64,000 bases of DNA from Clostridium hydrogeniformans DSM 21757 (GTDB lineage: Bacteria; Bacillota; Clostridia; Clostridiales; Clostridiaceae), in the NCBI RefSeq assembly GCF_000686705.1, contig NZ_JMLJ01000006.1, positions 248,001 through 312,000 on the forward strand. The letters are read 5' to 3'. Under the pieces are notes generated by a model. That model saw only the letters and a list, made by a program, of their open reading frames with translations, ran no database searches and was not told the origin of the DNA. A program made the position numbers and the translations under genes. Shown here one piece after another: positions 26,728 through 36,119 of this stretch; position 1 is the stretch's first letter, and every line of letters begins with the position of its first letter.

Positions 26728-27945
26728 TTATTCTATTATATGTTTTATTACAAATGGAATTTTTTCTGCCAATACTGTGGCACTTATAGAATACATATCC
26801 TTTTCTAGTAAATCTGCTGCATATCCATGGACATAGGCTCCTATTAAAGTAGCATCTAGGGGAGGAATTCCTTGGGCTAATAAACCACATATAATTCCTG
26901 TAAGTACATCTCCCATTCCTCCTGAGGCCATAGATGAATTTCCTGTTGGATTTATATATGTATTTTCTCCATCAGTTATTACTGAATTCATCCCTTTTAA
27001 AATAACTATTATATTATTTTCCTTGGCAAACCCTTCTGCCACCTTTATTCTATTAGAATTTATATAAGAAACTTCATATCCTGTTAGCCTACTCATCTCC
27101 TTTGGATGAGGTGTTATAATTATTTTTTCTTTACTCTCTTTCAGTATACTTGAATTATTTTTAAGTACATTTAGCCCATCTGCATCTATTACTATATTGC
27201 AAGAAGCATCTCTAATTATTTTCTCAAGTATTTCTCTAGTTGAATCCTTAGTAGTAAGCCCTGGTCCCACAGCTATAGATGATGCTTTTTCAATAATATT
27301 ATTATCATGACTAAAATCCCATTCCCTAACCATAGCTTCATTTAGTTTAATAGACATTATATCTAAAATATCCTTATTACAAGCTAATGTTACAGTTCCA
27401 GCTCCACTTTTCACAGCACCTAAAGCACTTAAATAAGCTGCTCCTGTATATCCAGGAGATCCAGCAAAAATTAATGCTTTACCATAGGTTCCCTTGTGAC
27501 CATCCTTACTTCTTATAGGTATTAGAGACTTTATAAAATTTCTATATTTATTATTGTTATTTTTATTTATTCTTCCTCTTCCTTCACCTAGTGCGAAGGC
27601 TATGGCATTTCCCTTACTATGGGATATAGAAATATGTATATTGTCTATCTCTTTATTCTTTGCAATATTCTTAGCTTCATTATTAAGTACTACATAAGGC
27701 TTACCAAGATCATCCCTTAATATTTCTAAGTCTTTAAAGGAAAATCCTCTTATACCTGTTCCTAAAACCTTACTTATTGCTTCCTTAGCTGAAAAACCTC
27801 CTGCTATAACTTCATAGCTATTCTCTCTAAACTTTATATATTCTATTTCTCTAGTACTAAAAACTCTATTTATAAACCTATTATTTTTACAAGCCTTCTC
27901 TATCCTGTCTATTTCAATAATATCTATCCCTATACTAGTTACCAA
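26728..27945 (-). CDS. Fused holo-ACP synthase and NAD(P)H-hydrate dehydratase
   Basis: 405 residues in one frame. Residues 1-120 are AcpS: GIDIIEIDRI with metal ligand D8, GGFSAKEAISKVLGTG with E55, and ISISHSKGNAIAFAL. Residues 148-405 are the ADP-dependent (S)-NAD(P)HX dehydratase NnrD: KGTYGKALIFAGSPGYTGAA, ITPHPKEMSRL, DADGLN and ASGGMGDVLTGII. A short Asn/Lys-rich linker joins them. The NnrE epimerase domain, normally fused to NnrD next to acpS, is missing. AcpS loads phosphopantetheine onto ACP; NnrD repairs damaged NAD(P)H. The two activities are unrelated, so the fusion looks like a deletion event. Confidence 0.9.
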   Translation of the reverse strand: MVTSIGIDIIEIDRIEKACKNNRFINRVFSTREIEYIKFRENSYEVIAGGFSAKEAISKVLGTGIRGFSFKDLEILRDDLGKPYVVLNNEAKNIAKNKEIDNIHISISHSKGNAIAFALGEGRGRINKNNNNKYRNFIKSLIPIRSKDGHKGTYGKALIFAGSPGYTGAAYLSALGAVKSGAGTVTLACNKDILDIMSIKLNEAMVREWDFSHDNNIIEKASSIAVGPGLTTKDSTREILEKIIRDASCNIVIDADGLNVLKNNSSILKESKEKIIITPHPKEMSRLTGYEVSYINSNRIKVAEGFAKENNIIVILKGMNSVITDGENTYINPTGNSSMASGGMGDVLTGIICGLLAQGIPPLDATLIGAYVHGYAADLLEKDMYSISATVLAEKIPFVIKHIIE

Positions 27946-28198
27946 GTTTATCCCTCCAAAGTTTCCTATAACCTTAACTATTTCTACAACTACATATAAT
28001 AATATAAATTAACTATATATTATAGTATATTACTTATTAATATCGAACCTATCCACTAGTATCTTTTTTAATTTTATTTAAGCCTTAGCCTTCTTCCCTT
28101 CACCCTATGTATTTATAGTAACATAAATATATTGATAATATGAATTTCTCCCTTTACTTTCTTAGTTGTAATAACATTCCTAACTTAAGTTTATAAAA

Positions 28199-28302
28199 TA
28201 CAGGGTTTTAATTTTAAAAGTTAATTTATACATCTATCCAAAGCAAGGTAAACTAAGTATATTTTTAATGAATAAGTTAAGAGTTTATGTTAAAACCCTA
28301 TA
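28199..28302. repeat. TATAGGG/CCCTATA palindromic element, first of tandem pair
   Basis: It starts TACAGGG and ends CCCTATA. The interior has GTTAATTTATACATC and TTTTAATGAATAAGTTAA. Its last four bases are shared with the next copy. Confidence 0.7.
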
Positions 28303-28403
28303 GGTTTACTATGTCAGTTCTTAACTTATACATACCTTAAAAGTCTTACTTATTAATGAATAAATAACATGTATAAGTTAATTTTAGATTGAGGAACTCT
28401 ATA
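28299..28403. repeat. Palindromic element, second of tandem pair
   Basis: It runs from TATAGG to CTCTATA. The interior TATGTCAGTTCTTAACTTAT recurs at 36015-36119, so these two form a subtype. Confidence 0.7.
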
Positions 28404-28862
28404 CAAGATTTCTAAGTGAAAACTCCCCTTATAGGAAGCTTAATACCTTCATTCCCCAGAAGTTAATCATATATAAACTAAAAATCCTATATAAAAGTTT
28501 AACTCCTAAAAGCTAATAATTTTAATATTATAAATTAACTAGCACAAGGAGTTAAATTAATATAAAGTATATTATTTTAATATAAATATATTTCTCCTTA
28601 ATTGTCTTTAAAATATTAAGGATTTTCCTCTTATATTTAATGATGTAGGCTATATACAATGTTTAAAATATACATATTATGATGAAGTTCATTGATATTA
28701 GATTATAAAAATAATAGCTAAATCACATCTTCTTTAAGATACTTTGAAATATAAAATATAGTTTAAAATATTTATATAAATCTAGGATTTAAGTAAAGTT
28801 AAACCCTATAAAATTATCTTTATAAAATTAATACTGTTACTGTATATCATTCTATATATGTT

Positions 28863-29219
28863 TTAGTTTGTACAAACTTTTAGAAATTCACTTTCATTGA
28901 AATCTAAAACGTATTCATCTATATACTCAGATAGTATGTCTACTAAGTGAAGTGGCGACACTTTATTATCGTATAATAATTTCAAAAGATCTCTAACCTT
29001 ATGTCTATAAGGACTTATGGCTTCCACCCAATCTCTTTCTATAGATACTACCACTCCATTTATTAAATCCTGTCTTTCTACTTCTATGCCAAAACATTGA
29101 ACTTCACTACCTAAATCATAAAACGGAAGTGTAACAATTTTCTTTATCATTCTATAGCTGTATATCATATTTTTCCCTTCATTTTCGTCAGCTCTTGTAA
29201 GTTGTTCTACTATTACCAT
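28863..29219 (-). CDS. Small conserved clostridial protein (DUF6514-like)
   Basis: 118 residues, no membrane segment or signal. The pattern YSYRMIKKI, FGIEVERQDLINGVVVSIERDWVE, ISPYRHKVRDLLKLLYDNKVSPLHLVDILSEYIDEYV looks like the DUF6514 family of clostridia, from memory. Its function is unknown. GGGGGG about 10 bases before the ATG serves as the ribosome site. It stands alone, with a terminator upstream separating it from the 196-residue gene. Confidence 0.65.
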   Translation of the reverse strand: MVIVEQLTRADENEGKNMIYSYRMIKKIVTLPFYDLGSEVQCFGIEVERQDLINGVVVSIERDWVEAISPYRHKVRDLLKLLYDNKVSPLHLVDILSEYIDEYVLDFNESEFLKVCTN

Positions 29220-29302
29220 CTTAAGATTCCCCCCTAAATAATTAACAATGATTTTCTCTTAAATATCTCCTAAATTCGTGTATATATATAATATCATTAA
29301 AA

Positions 29303-29361
29303 ATATAAAAAAACTGTCATACCATGTTTGTAAAAAAAGATTTTTACAACATAGTATGACA
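29303..29361 (-). terminator. Terminator after the 196-residue gene
   Basis: A long stem: TGTCATACCATGTTTGTAAA (from 29315) with TTTTTACAACATAGTATGAC (from 29341), one bulge and one wobble. A T-run follows on the minus strand (29314-29303). It lies about 265 bases beyond the gene. Confidence 0.8.
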
Positions 29362-29625
29362 TATTTTCCTAACAATCCTACAATATCTTTCCGTCATATC
29401 TTTAAACTCTCTTTACATTGCTACATTGGAGCTCTTATTCTATGATTCATCCACTTTTTTGTCGTAATTTTCTTTATATATTTTTTTAATAGAATCAAAG
29501 TAAATAATAAAGTTCTATATTTTTATTCTACTTCAGAATTAATGAATTATATTTTTTAATATATAACCTATCAATTTTAAAATTCCCTCTTCCATACTTA
29601 TTCTAAATATACAAAATATGTAACA

Positions 29626-30216
29626 TTATGTTATCTTAAAACCTATTATACATTCTCTAAAAAGTATTAATGGTATACCTAAATACATACAAATATCTTC
29701 TACAATAAAAAGTGATATCATACTAATTGGACTAATATTATTATTTTTATCTTTCAATATATACTTCTCCTTAAATTCTTCACTAATATCTTTTATAAAA
29801 TTTAAGTCATAATATATAATATTTAAAATATCATGTAGTACCTTGTAACTTATTTTGATAAAATCTCCTTGAACCTTCTCATTCCCATCTATAACAGCAT
29901 GTATAACTCTACTTATCCCTGTATTTTTATAATATTTTATTATATCCTCTTCATATTTAGACCCTATAAATTCTCCTATTATTCTAGAACTTATTATAGA
30001 TATTTCTCCCTTAGAATTAAAAATAATCTCCTTAGAACTTACTTCTAAGACATTTCCTTTACTTTTAATATCATCTATAATGCCTTTTACCTCTAAGTTA
30101 AATCTGTTCTTAAATTTTGAATTTAGTATAAAACTTTGTAGCTCCATGGAGGAAGCCTTTGAAAGAAACTCTTTAAAATTTTTATAATTCTTATTTAAAT
30201 AACTTTTCTTCTCCAT
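29626..30216 (-). CDS. Hypothetical protein
   Basis: 196 residues, Lys/Ile-rich, no signal peptide, no convincing membrane segment except a hydrophobic stretch near the C terminus (about 165-190). I do not recognise a family. AGGAGGTG gives a strong ribosome site, and a terminator lies downstream, so the gene is probably real. It stands alone between two repeat-filled gaps. Confidence 0.65.
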   Translation of the reverse strand: MEKKSYLNKNYKNFKEFLSKASSMELQSFILNSKFKNRFNLEVKGIIDDIKSKGNVLEVSSKEIIFNSKGEISIISSRIIGEFIGSKYEEDIIKYYKNTGISRVIHAVIDGNEKVQGDFIKISYKVLHDILNIIYYDLNFIKDISEEFKEKYILKDKNNNISPISMISLFIVEDICMYLGIPLILFRECIIGFKIT

Positions 30217-30294
30217 ATTACCACCTCCTATTTTATCTATAGTATTGTAAATACCTTTTATAGCTGTATGTAACTTTATATTCTTACTAATTCT

Positions 30295-30398
30295 CTACAG
30301 TGTTTTAAGTTTTTAAGCTAATTTATCCATCTGGCTAAAACAAGATAAGTCAATGATATTTTAATGGATAAGTTAAGTATCTATATTAAAACCCTATA
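30295..30398. repeat. Palindromic element, first of tandem pair
   Basis: It ends with CCCTATA, and the interior has TTTATCCATCTGGCTAAA and TTAATGGATAAGTTAA. It is very similar to the next copy over about 85 bases and overlaps it by TA. Confidence 0.75.
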
Positions 30399-30490
30399 TA
30401 GGGTTTTAAGTTTTAAAGTTAATTTATCCACCTGGCTAAAGCAAGACAAGTCAATGATATTTTTAATGGATAAGTTAAGGATTTATCCAT
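30397..30490. repeat. Palindromic element, second of tandem pair
   Basis: It starts TATAGGG. The interior has TTTATCCACCTGGCTAAAG and TTAATGGATAAGTTAA. The right end is eroded. Confidence 0.7.
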
Positions 30491-31038
30491 AGCTAAAATA
30501 AAAATCTTACTTCCTATTCTTAGAGTAACCATAAACCATAAAAATATTTTTCTTTTAAGAATCATTTATAAGATGTAACACATTCACATCTCTTATTTTT
30601 ATGAATCTACTCGAAAGCTTTTATTATAATGTGATAAATACAAAAGATAACTATATTAATCCTTAAATTAACTTTAATTAGTCAATAATGAATACTTTCC
30701 CCAATTTCCACTCACTTCATTTTCAATATTATTACTTATTTGTATTTTTTATTTACTTTTTGCTATTTTCATAATATATTTATATTCAATATGTTAAATA
30801 CAATGATTTTATATATGAATGATTTATTAAAAATAAAGTCACCAATTGTTTTAGAAATTCTAATTAAGAATACTTTTGCAATAAATATATATTTTGTTAC
30901 AGTAACACCAAACTCAGAAAAGGAATTATATAAGTTTAAAGACTGGATTTAAACTAGTCGAAAAACTAAAAAATCATACTTAAAATTCCACTTAGATCAG
31001 TTTACCATGAACTATATGCAGCCCATAAAACGGGACGC

Positions 31039-31224
31039 TTACAAAAAACGGAGATATGCTGCTCCATAAAAGAGTAGCATATCTCCATTTTTGTTGGGTA
31101 TTCCATAACACCGTTCACAGTCAGCATTATCACAATGAGTAATCTTAGGATTCTCTATAGTTTCTCTTACACATAATTCAATTATATCTCTTGCCTTATA
31201 GCGATGCCATATACTACATAAACA
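31039..31224 (-). pseudogene. Possible gene remnant (61-codon stop-free frame, no start)
   Basis: Stop-free frame on the minus strand, with a stop directly upstream and no ATG/GTG start with a ribosome site. The translation has native-looking composition, including WHRYKARDIIELCVRE, then ITHCDNADCERCYG with four cysteines. The DNA is richer in GC than its surroundings. I do not recognise the family. The terminator hairpin lies inside its 3' end, so it may be coincidence or the tail of a lost gene. Confidence 0.3.
31043..31092 (-). terminator. Terminator after the MoxR-DUF58-DUF4129 operon
   Basis: Stem GGAGATATGCTGCTC with GAGTAGCATATCTCC, flanked by A-run and T-run, 140 bases past the DUF4129 stop. 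It could work in both directions. Confidence 0.75.
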
Positions 31225-31232
31225 CTATAGAT

Positions 31233-32480
31233 TTACTTTAAAGTTCTATCTACAGATTTATATGCATTTTCTACAGCACTTGTCATTTCACTAGTCACCT
31301 CTTCACTAGAAAACTTAGCTTTATTATATATATCCTTTAAATCTAAAAGTTCTTTATCCTTTCCTCTTATTTCTCCTCTAACCTTTCCATAAACTTGTCT
31401 TGCAGTCATATGAGGTTTATATAAGTCCTTTTCCTTAGCTTTCTTTAAAAAACTTCTATAATAATAATAGATTTTTTCTCTATTATCCTTATTCCTAAGT
31501 TCCCTATACATATTAAAAATCTTCTTATCTTTTTTTATGGATATTTTTTCTCTTTCCTCCATAAATTCATCCTTAATAGTCTTTTTTATCCTTATCCTTT
31601 TTAGTATTCTAAATGCCATATATATGAAAAGAACTAAGGTTATTCCATATATAATATAGGCAATAATCTTAAACTCTTTGTAATATAAGTCTTCCCTATA
31701 GTTCCCCTCAAACTTCTCTAAATTACTAAAGTTATTGAATTCTACAGCCTTATTTCCTCCCCCTCTAGTTATTTTCATAAGTGGATATCCTATAATGTAG
31801 TATAGGATGTTGGCTACTAAAACTACTATGGGCTCCATAATAGCTTCATATATTGTTTTTAAGCTATAAATAAGGCTATTAGTCCAAGGAAGAAAAATAG
31901 ACATGCTTCCTACTAATAAGGCTAAATTAATTTTCCCATCTTTCATAGTATATACTTTAAAAAATACCTTCCTACTGGCTCTAAGAAGGCTTATATAGCT
32001 TAGTATATATATTATATATACTTTTCCTAAAATATTTTTATTATAATCATCTATAAAAATATAACTTACTATAAGACTTAATAATATAATACTAGTTTTA
32101 ATTCCAAGTCTTTTATAATACTCATGATATATTGCACTTTCATCTAATGAAATATAAATCAATAAATAAACTATTAAGAATGTAAATATTAAAATCATAT
32201 TATTTACTGGCCTATTAAAGCTATAAAAAAGGTAGCTATATAAAAGCTCCAAAATAATTATTATAGGAAAATATACCTTAGTCTTTATTTCTTTAATAGT
32301 AGCCACTTGTATAAGTAGTCCTAGAAGTATTAAAATCAATAAATCCTTATATCCTACCCTAACTTTAAACATAGGCGATACAATACTTATCTCTAAAGCA
32401 AACATAAAAGAGGCTATAAAAAATGTATATAACAATTTTATAATTCTATAAGAATTTATATGCTTATTTATAAATTTCAT
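31233..32480 (-). CDS. Polytopic membrane protein with DUF4129 tail
   Basis: 415 residues. About six to eight membrane segments fill 1-235, another lies near 270-290, and a cytoplasmic C-terminal DUF4129-like region (YYYRSFLKKAKEKDLYKPHMTARQVYGKV) ends the protein. In the usual MoxR-DUF58 operons the third gene is a TgpA-like protein carrying an extracellular transglutaminase domain before DUF4129. That domain is absent here: the loop between helices is far too short. The start overlaps the DUF58 stop by one base. Function is unknown; a role in envelope integrity is inferred. Confidence 0.75.
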   Translation of the reverse strand: MKFINKHINSYRIIKLLYTFFIASFMFALEISIVSPMFKVRVGYKDLLILILLGLLIQVATIKEIKTKVYFPIIIILELLYSYLFYSFNRPVNNMILIFTFLIVYLLIYISLDESAIYHEYYKRLGIKTSIILLSLIVSYIFIDDYNKNILGKVYIIYILSYISLLRASRKVFFKVYTMKDGKINLALLVGSMSIFLPWTNSLIYSLKTIYEAIMEPIVVLVANILYYIIGYPLMKITRGGGNKAVEFNNFSNLEKFEGNYREDLYYKEFKIIAYIIYGITLVLFIYMAFRILKRIRIKKTIKDEFMEEREKISIKKDKKIFNMYRELRNKDNREKIYYYYRSFLKKAKEKDLYKPHMTARQVYGKVRGEIRGKDKELLDLKDIYNKAKFSSEEVTSEMTSAVENAYKSVDRTLK

Positions 32481-33601
32481 TATCCTCTTACCCCCTTATA
32501 GCTTATGATTTCTATAAATGATATCTTAGGTATTGCCTCATCCTTTGATGTATCTATTATCTTTATAGTAAAGCCTAAGGAGTTTATTTTACTTATTATA
32601 TTTATACTTTCTTCATCTAAGAAAGCTGCCACTACAATATATATGGTATTCCTATCTAATATTCTTAAAATATCTCTTAAGTGTTTACTAAATTCTCCCC
32701 TAGACCTTATATCTATTCTTGCTCCTATCTCTAGTAAATATGAGAAATTATTAGTATAAGGAAAAGTTCTTATCTCTGTTGATTCATACATATTTATTAT
32801 CTGACTGTTTGTTGAAATAGCTACTGGAGTAGTACTTTTTATAAATTCTCTGCCTAAGGCCACAATAACCTCTATTCCTCTTTCTATATCCTCAGTATTT
32901 ACAACGGACCAAAAAGGAGTGGTATTTTGATTACTAAATATAAACATAACTTTTTTCTCTGATGTAGTATCATACTCCTTTACCATAAGTCTATTCATCT
33001 TCATACTAGAGTTCCAATGTATATCCTTCATCCTATCTTCTAGAGTATAATCTCTTATACCTTTCACATATAATGGATCCTTATATATCCATCTCTTAAC
33101 AATCTCTTCTCCTTGAAGAGAATTATTGTTAAGATTTAATTCTCTTAAACTTATCACCCTAGGATATACTACTATTTCTAAAAGATTTGTTATAGCTCTA
33201 TTTTCCATGGCATATCCAAAGTAATCCCCTATGGATACATTCATATTTTTAAGAATATATACCCCTCTTTTACTAGCGGTCACCTTATAAGTTCTTTTAA
33301 GTCTCTCATTTCCTGAAATACTATATGTACTATAATAAAAATGACTTTTATCTTGAAAATCATCATTACTGAGAAGTCTCTTAACTTCTCCACTATACTC
33401 CTCTTCTATTGTGATAAAAGATATAGGAAGTCTCTTTTTATTTTCTATAATAGTTGTGATTTCAAAAACTTCATTTATATTTACCTTTGACTTACTTATC
33501 TCTCTTTTTATATCTAAATTATAAAACCCAGTGTCCACTACCTTCTTAGCTAAAATTGTTCCAATAATTAATAAAACTACAAATGATATATACGCCCCCA
33601 T
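32480..33601 (-). CDS. DUF58 protein
   Basis: About 373 residues. Two short hydrophobic segments at the N terminus are followed by a beta-rich region and the DUF58 core (about 190-230: KGIRDYTLEDRMKDIHWNSS then RLMVKEYD), a signature seen in vWA-like partners of MoxR ATPases. I chose the ATG at 33601; GTG codons at 33613 and 33610 are possible, and the site GGTGGTGAGGAG does not settle it. The upstream gene is MoxR, the downstream one DUF4129. Confidence 0.85.
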   Translation of the reverse strand: MGAYISFVVLLIIGTILAKKVVDTGFYNLDIKREISKSKVNINEVFEITTIIENKKRLPISFITIEEEYSGEVKRLLSNDDFQDKSHFYYSTYSISGNERLKRTYKVTASKRGVYILKNMNVSIGDYFGYAMENRAITNLLEIVVYPRVISLRELNLNNNSLQGEEIVKRWIYKDPLYVKGIRDYTLEDRMKDIHWNSSMKMNRLMVKEYDTTSEKKVMFIFSNQNTTPFWSVVNTEDIERGIEVIVALGREFIKSTTPVAISTNSQIINMYESTEIRTFPYTNNFSYLLEIGARIDIRSRGEFSKHLRDILRILDRNTIYIVVAAFLDEESINIISKINSLGFTIKIIDTSKDEAIPKISFIEIISYKGVRG

Positions 33602-33613
33602 GCTCCTCACCAC

Positions 33614-34579
33614 CTATATTTTTTCTAAAGGTGATTCTACGGTATTAAGGATCTCTTCAATAATACCCTTAGCTCTATGTGATTCTCCTCCTAGGCTTGA
33701 TTTAAGAATTATTCTATGGCTGAGTATTGATATAGCCATTGTCTTTACATCCTCTGGAATTACATAGTCTCTTCCATTTATAGCAGCATAGCCTTGTGCT
33801 CCCTTCATAAGAGCAAGACTTCCCCTAGGGGATGCTCCAAGATGTATATCTCTATGGCTTCTTGTTGATTCTATAATATTTAATATATATTCCTTTATAC
33901 TATCCTTTACCTCAACATATATGTAATTTTCTTGAACATAGCTTATTTCCTCTTTACCAATGATACCTTCTAGTTTTTCTAAAGGATCATTTTGAATAAA
34001 CCTATCTAATATAGCTTTTTCTTCTAAGAACTCAGGATATCCAAGAGATAACTTTAAGAAAAATCTATCTAGCTGTGCTTCTGGCAGAGGAAAGGTTCCA
34101 TATTGTTCCACAGGATTTTCTGTAGCCATAACAAAAAAGGGCTTGGATAATTTTATTGTATTTCCCTCTACTGTAACTTGTCTTTCTTCCATAGCTTCCA
34201 AAAGAGCCGATTGAGTTCTTGGGGTAGCTCTATTAATTTCATCAGCCAAAACAAACTCACTTAATATAGGTCCCTTTTTAAATTGAAAATCTAACTCTTT
34301 TTGATTATAAAAATATATCCCTGTTAAATCTGATGGAAGTAAATCTGGAGTAAATTGTATTCTCTTGAATGAGCAATTTAAAGTAGCTGCAAATGCCTTA
34401 GCAAGCTTTGTTTTTCCTGTGCCAGGTACATCCTCAAGAAGGACATGTCCTGAAGCTATAAAAGCAACTATTATTTTATCTATTTTATCTTCTTTCCCTA
34501 TTATTACTTTTCCTACATTATTATGAACCTTATTCTTAAACTCAATAAACTTTTCTATATTTAAATCTGCTTTTTTCAT
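33614..34579 (-). CDS. MoxR-family AAA ATPase
   Basis: 321 residues. Walker A EDVPGTGKTKLAKA near 57-66, Walker B VLADEINRATPRTQSALLEAMEE truncated here to its core VLADEINRA, sensor region MATENPVEQYGTFPLPEAQ and the C-terminal lid with HRIILKSS. MoxR ATPases act as chaperones for metal insertion or complex assembly together with vWA/DUF58 proteins. It is the first gene of the operon; GGGGGAAG is the ribosome site. Confidence 0.93.
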   Translation of the reverse strand: MKKADLNIEKFIEFKNKVHNNVGKVIIGKEDKIDKIIVAFIASGHVLLEDVPGTGKTKLAKAFAATLNCSFKRIQFTPDLLPSDLTGIYFYNQKELDFQFKKGPILSEFVLADEINRATPRTQSALLEAMEERQVTVEGNTIKLSKPFFVMATENPVEQYGTFPLPEAQLDRFFLKLSLGYPEFLEEKAILDRFIQNDPLEKLEGIIGKEEISYVQENYIYVEVKDSIKEYILNIIESTRSHRDIHLGASPRGSLALMKGAQGYAAINGRDYVIPEDVKTMAISILSHRIILKSSLGGESHRAKGIIEEILNTVESPLEKI

Positions 34580-35091
34580 ATAATCATAGCTATATTAAAA
34601 TCAAATATAGCTTCCCCCTTTCACTTTAAAGAATATTAAAACTTTTCAGTATATATATTTTATCACCATTTTTATTAACCTTCCATGAAAACTTACCTTA
34701 TTCTACAAATTAACCCTTTGTACTCTATATTTTATAATAATTATAGAATACTTTCATATAATCTATTTTAATATCTCGACTCTTAATTCATATAAAAATT
34801 CAACAATAGTTTACTTTACACAAAAAGACATAGATATAGTAAAAGATAAGGGTAAGTCCTATAGTTTAAATAATATAATAAATAATTACTTAAACTCATC
34901 TACCTTCTTTTACATATATTTATGTCTCTCTATTTCTATTTAACACCTATATAAAGTTATATAATTCTTAAATAGTTTTACAAATAATTATGCTAATCTA
35001 AAAGGGTTTTATGATAATTAAGTAAATTATCATAAAACCCCTTTATAAACAATAATAAGTAAGAAATTCTCTCTCTTATAACTCTATTTCC
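34580..35091. other. Intergenic stretch between moxR and the second YitT gene
   Basis: No gene. It contains an imperfect inverted repeat with arms at 34826-34846 (AGACATAGATATAGTAAAAG) and 34906-34927, separated by 59 bases, and the YitT terminator. The repeat is not part of either family described here. Confidence 0.5.
35001..35044 (-). terminator. Terminator after the second YitT gene
   Basis: A perfect 16-bp stem, GGGTTTTATGATAATT and AATTATCATAAAACCC, with a 5-base loop. Confidence 0.85.
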
Positions 35092-35943
35092 CTATAGAGA
35101 CTTTGTAAGAAATCCATTTCCCTTCATTTCTGAAACATCCATTATGGACATAAGAACCTTATTATCAACTTTCTCTACAAGACTCTTAGTTCTTGCAAGT
35201 TCTCTTATGGATACTACACAATAAAGAACCTTTGTGTCTTCCCTTGTATAAGCTCCTTCTCCATAGAACATGGTAACTCCTCTTCCTATCTTAAGCATTA
35301 TAGCTTCTGCAATTTCATCATGCTTATCACTTACAATAAACAATGCCTTTCTCTTATCAAAACCAACTATAACCTTATGGATTAGAACAGATTTTATATA
35401 CATTAATAGTAATGTGTATAAAGCTAATCTTAAATCTCCTACTACAGCTCCTAAAAATACCACAATAACATTTATTATAAAATCTATTTTTGATATATCC
35501 ATGCCACTAGAATTTTTAAGTATAAAAGCTATTATATCTGATCCACCTTGAGAAGCCCTATTTCTAAATACTAGTCCAACTCCAAATCCATATAATACTC
35601 CCCCAAATAAGGTAGATATAACTATATCATTTAATTGAATGTACTTACCTATATCCTTTGTTAAAATAAGAAATGTAGATAAAGCTATCATTCCTATAAA
35701 ACTAAAGGTCACAAATTCCCTATCTGCTTTTTTAAATCCTAATATAAATATAGGTATATTTATAAGTAATACTAAGTATCCTGACTGCAATCCTGTAACA
35801 TATTGAATTATAAGAGCTATCCCTGATACTCCTCCACTTAGCAGCTTATAAGGTACTGAAAATCCATTTATAGATACAGAACATATAAAACTACCTAAAA
35901 GTACAAAACAAACCCTAGTTAAATTCTCCTTATTAATATTCAT
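35092..35943 (-). CDS. YitT-family membrane protein (second copy)
   Basis: 283 residues, same layout as the protein at 21378-22229: five to six helices to about 190, with SVPYKLLSGGVSG and NRASQGGSDIIAF, then a DUF2179 domain (RGVTMFYGEGAYTRED, MDVSEMKGNGF). The two are clear paralogues but strongly diverged. It stands alone with its own terminator. AAGGAGA is the ribosome site. The substrate is unknown. Confidence 0.92.
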   Translation of the reverse strand: MNINKENLTRVCFVLLGSFICSVSINGFSVPYKLLSGGVSGIALIIQYVTGLQSGYLVLLINIPIFILGFKKADREFVTFSFIGMIALSTFLILTKDIGKYIQLNDIVISTLFGGVLYGFGVGLVFRNRASQGGSDIIAFILKNSSGMDISKIDFIINVIVVFLGAVVGDLRLALYTLLLMYIKSVLIHKVIVGFDKRKALFIVSDKHDEIAEAIMLKIGRGVTMFYGEGAYTREDTKVLYCVVSIRELARTKSLVEKVDNKVLMSIMDVSEMKGNGFLTKSL

Positions 35944-36014
35944 ATCCTTCTCCTTATACCCTTTAATATAATTTATTCTTAAGTTTTTAATGTATTTTCA
36001 TTGTTTATAAATTT

Positions 36015-36119
36015 TATCGGGTTACTATGTCAGTTCTTAACTTATACATTCCTTAAAAACCTGATTTATCAATGAATAAATACCATATATAAGTTAATTT
36101 TATATTAAGGAACCCTATA
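36015..36119. repeat. Palindromic element, same subtype as 28299-28403
   Basis: It runs from TATCGGG to CCCTATA. The left part ACTATGTCAGTTCTTAACTT is shared with the copy at 28299, and the right part has ATATATAAGTTAATTTTAT. Confidence 0.7.

Larger units (their letters stand above)
27946..28862. other. Gene-free stretch upstream of the AcpS-NnrD gene
   Basis: About 900 bases with no credible gene. It contains a tandem pair of palindromic elements (28199-28302, 28299-28403). A 10-bp inverted repeat (TTTAACTCCT and AGGAGTTAAA, about 28498-28550) is also present; its role is unknown. Confidence 0.5.
30217..31232. other. 1-kb stretch without an intact gene
   Basis: It holds a tandem pair of palindromic elements (30295-30490), a 70-codon plus-strand frame at 30740-30952 that I do not believe, a gene remnant at 31039-31224 and a terminator at 31043-31092. 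The last 200 bases are less AT-rich than the surroundings. Confidence 0.55.

Noticed and set aside
26705-26890. 61-codon frame overlapping the end of the AcpS-NnrD gene
   Set aside because: Out-of-frame shadow of the NnrD coding region.
30740-30952. 70-codon plus-strand frame
   Set aside because: No ribosome site, no promoter or terminator, low-complexity Phe/Ile-rich start, and it lies in a repeat-filled gap.
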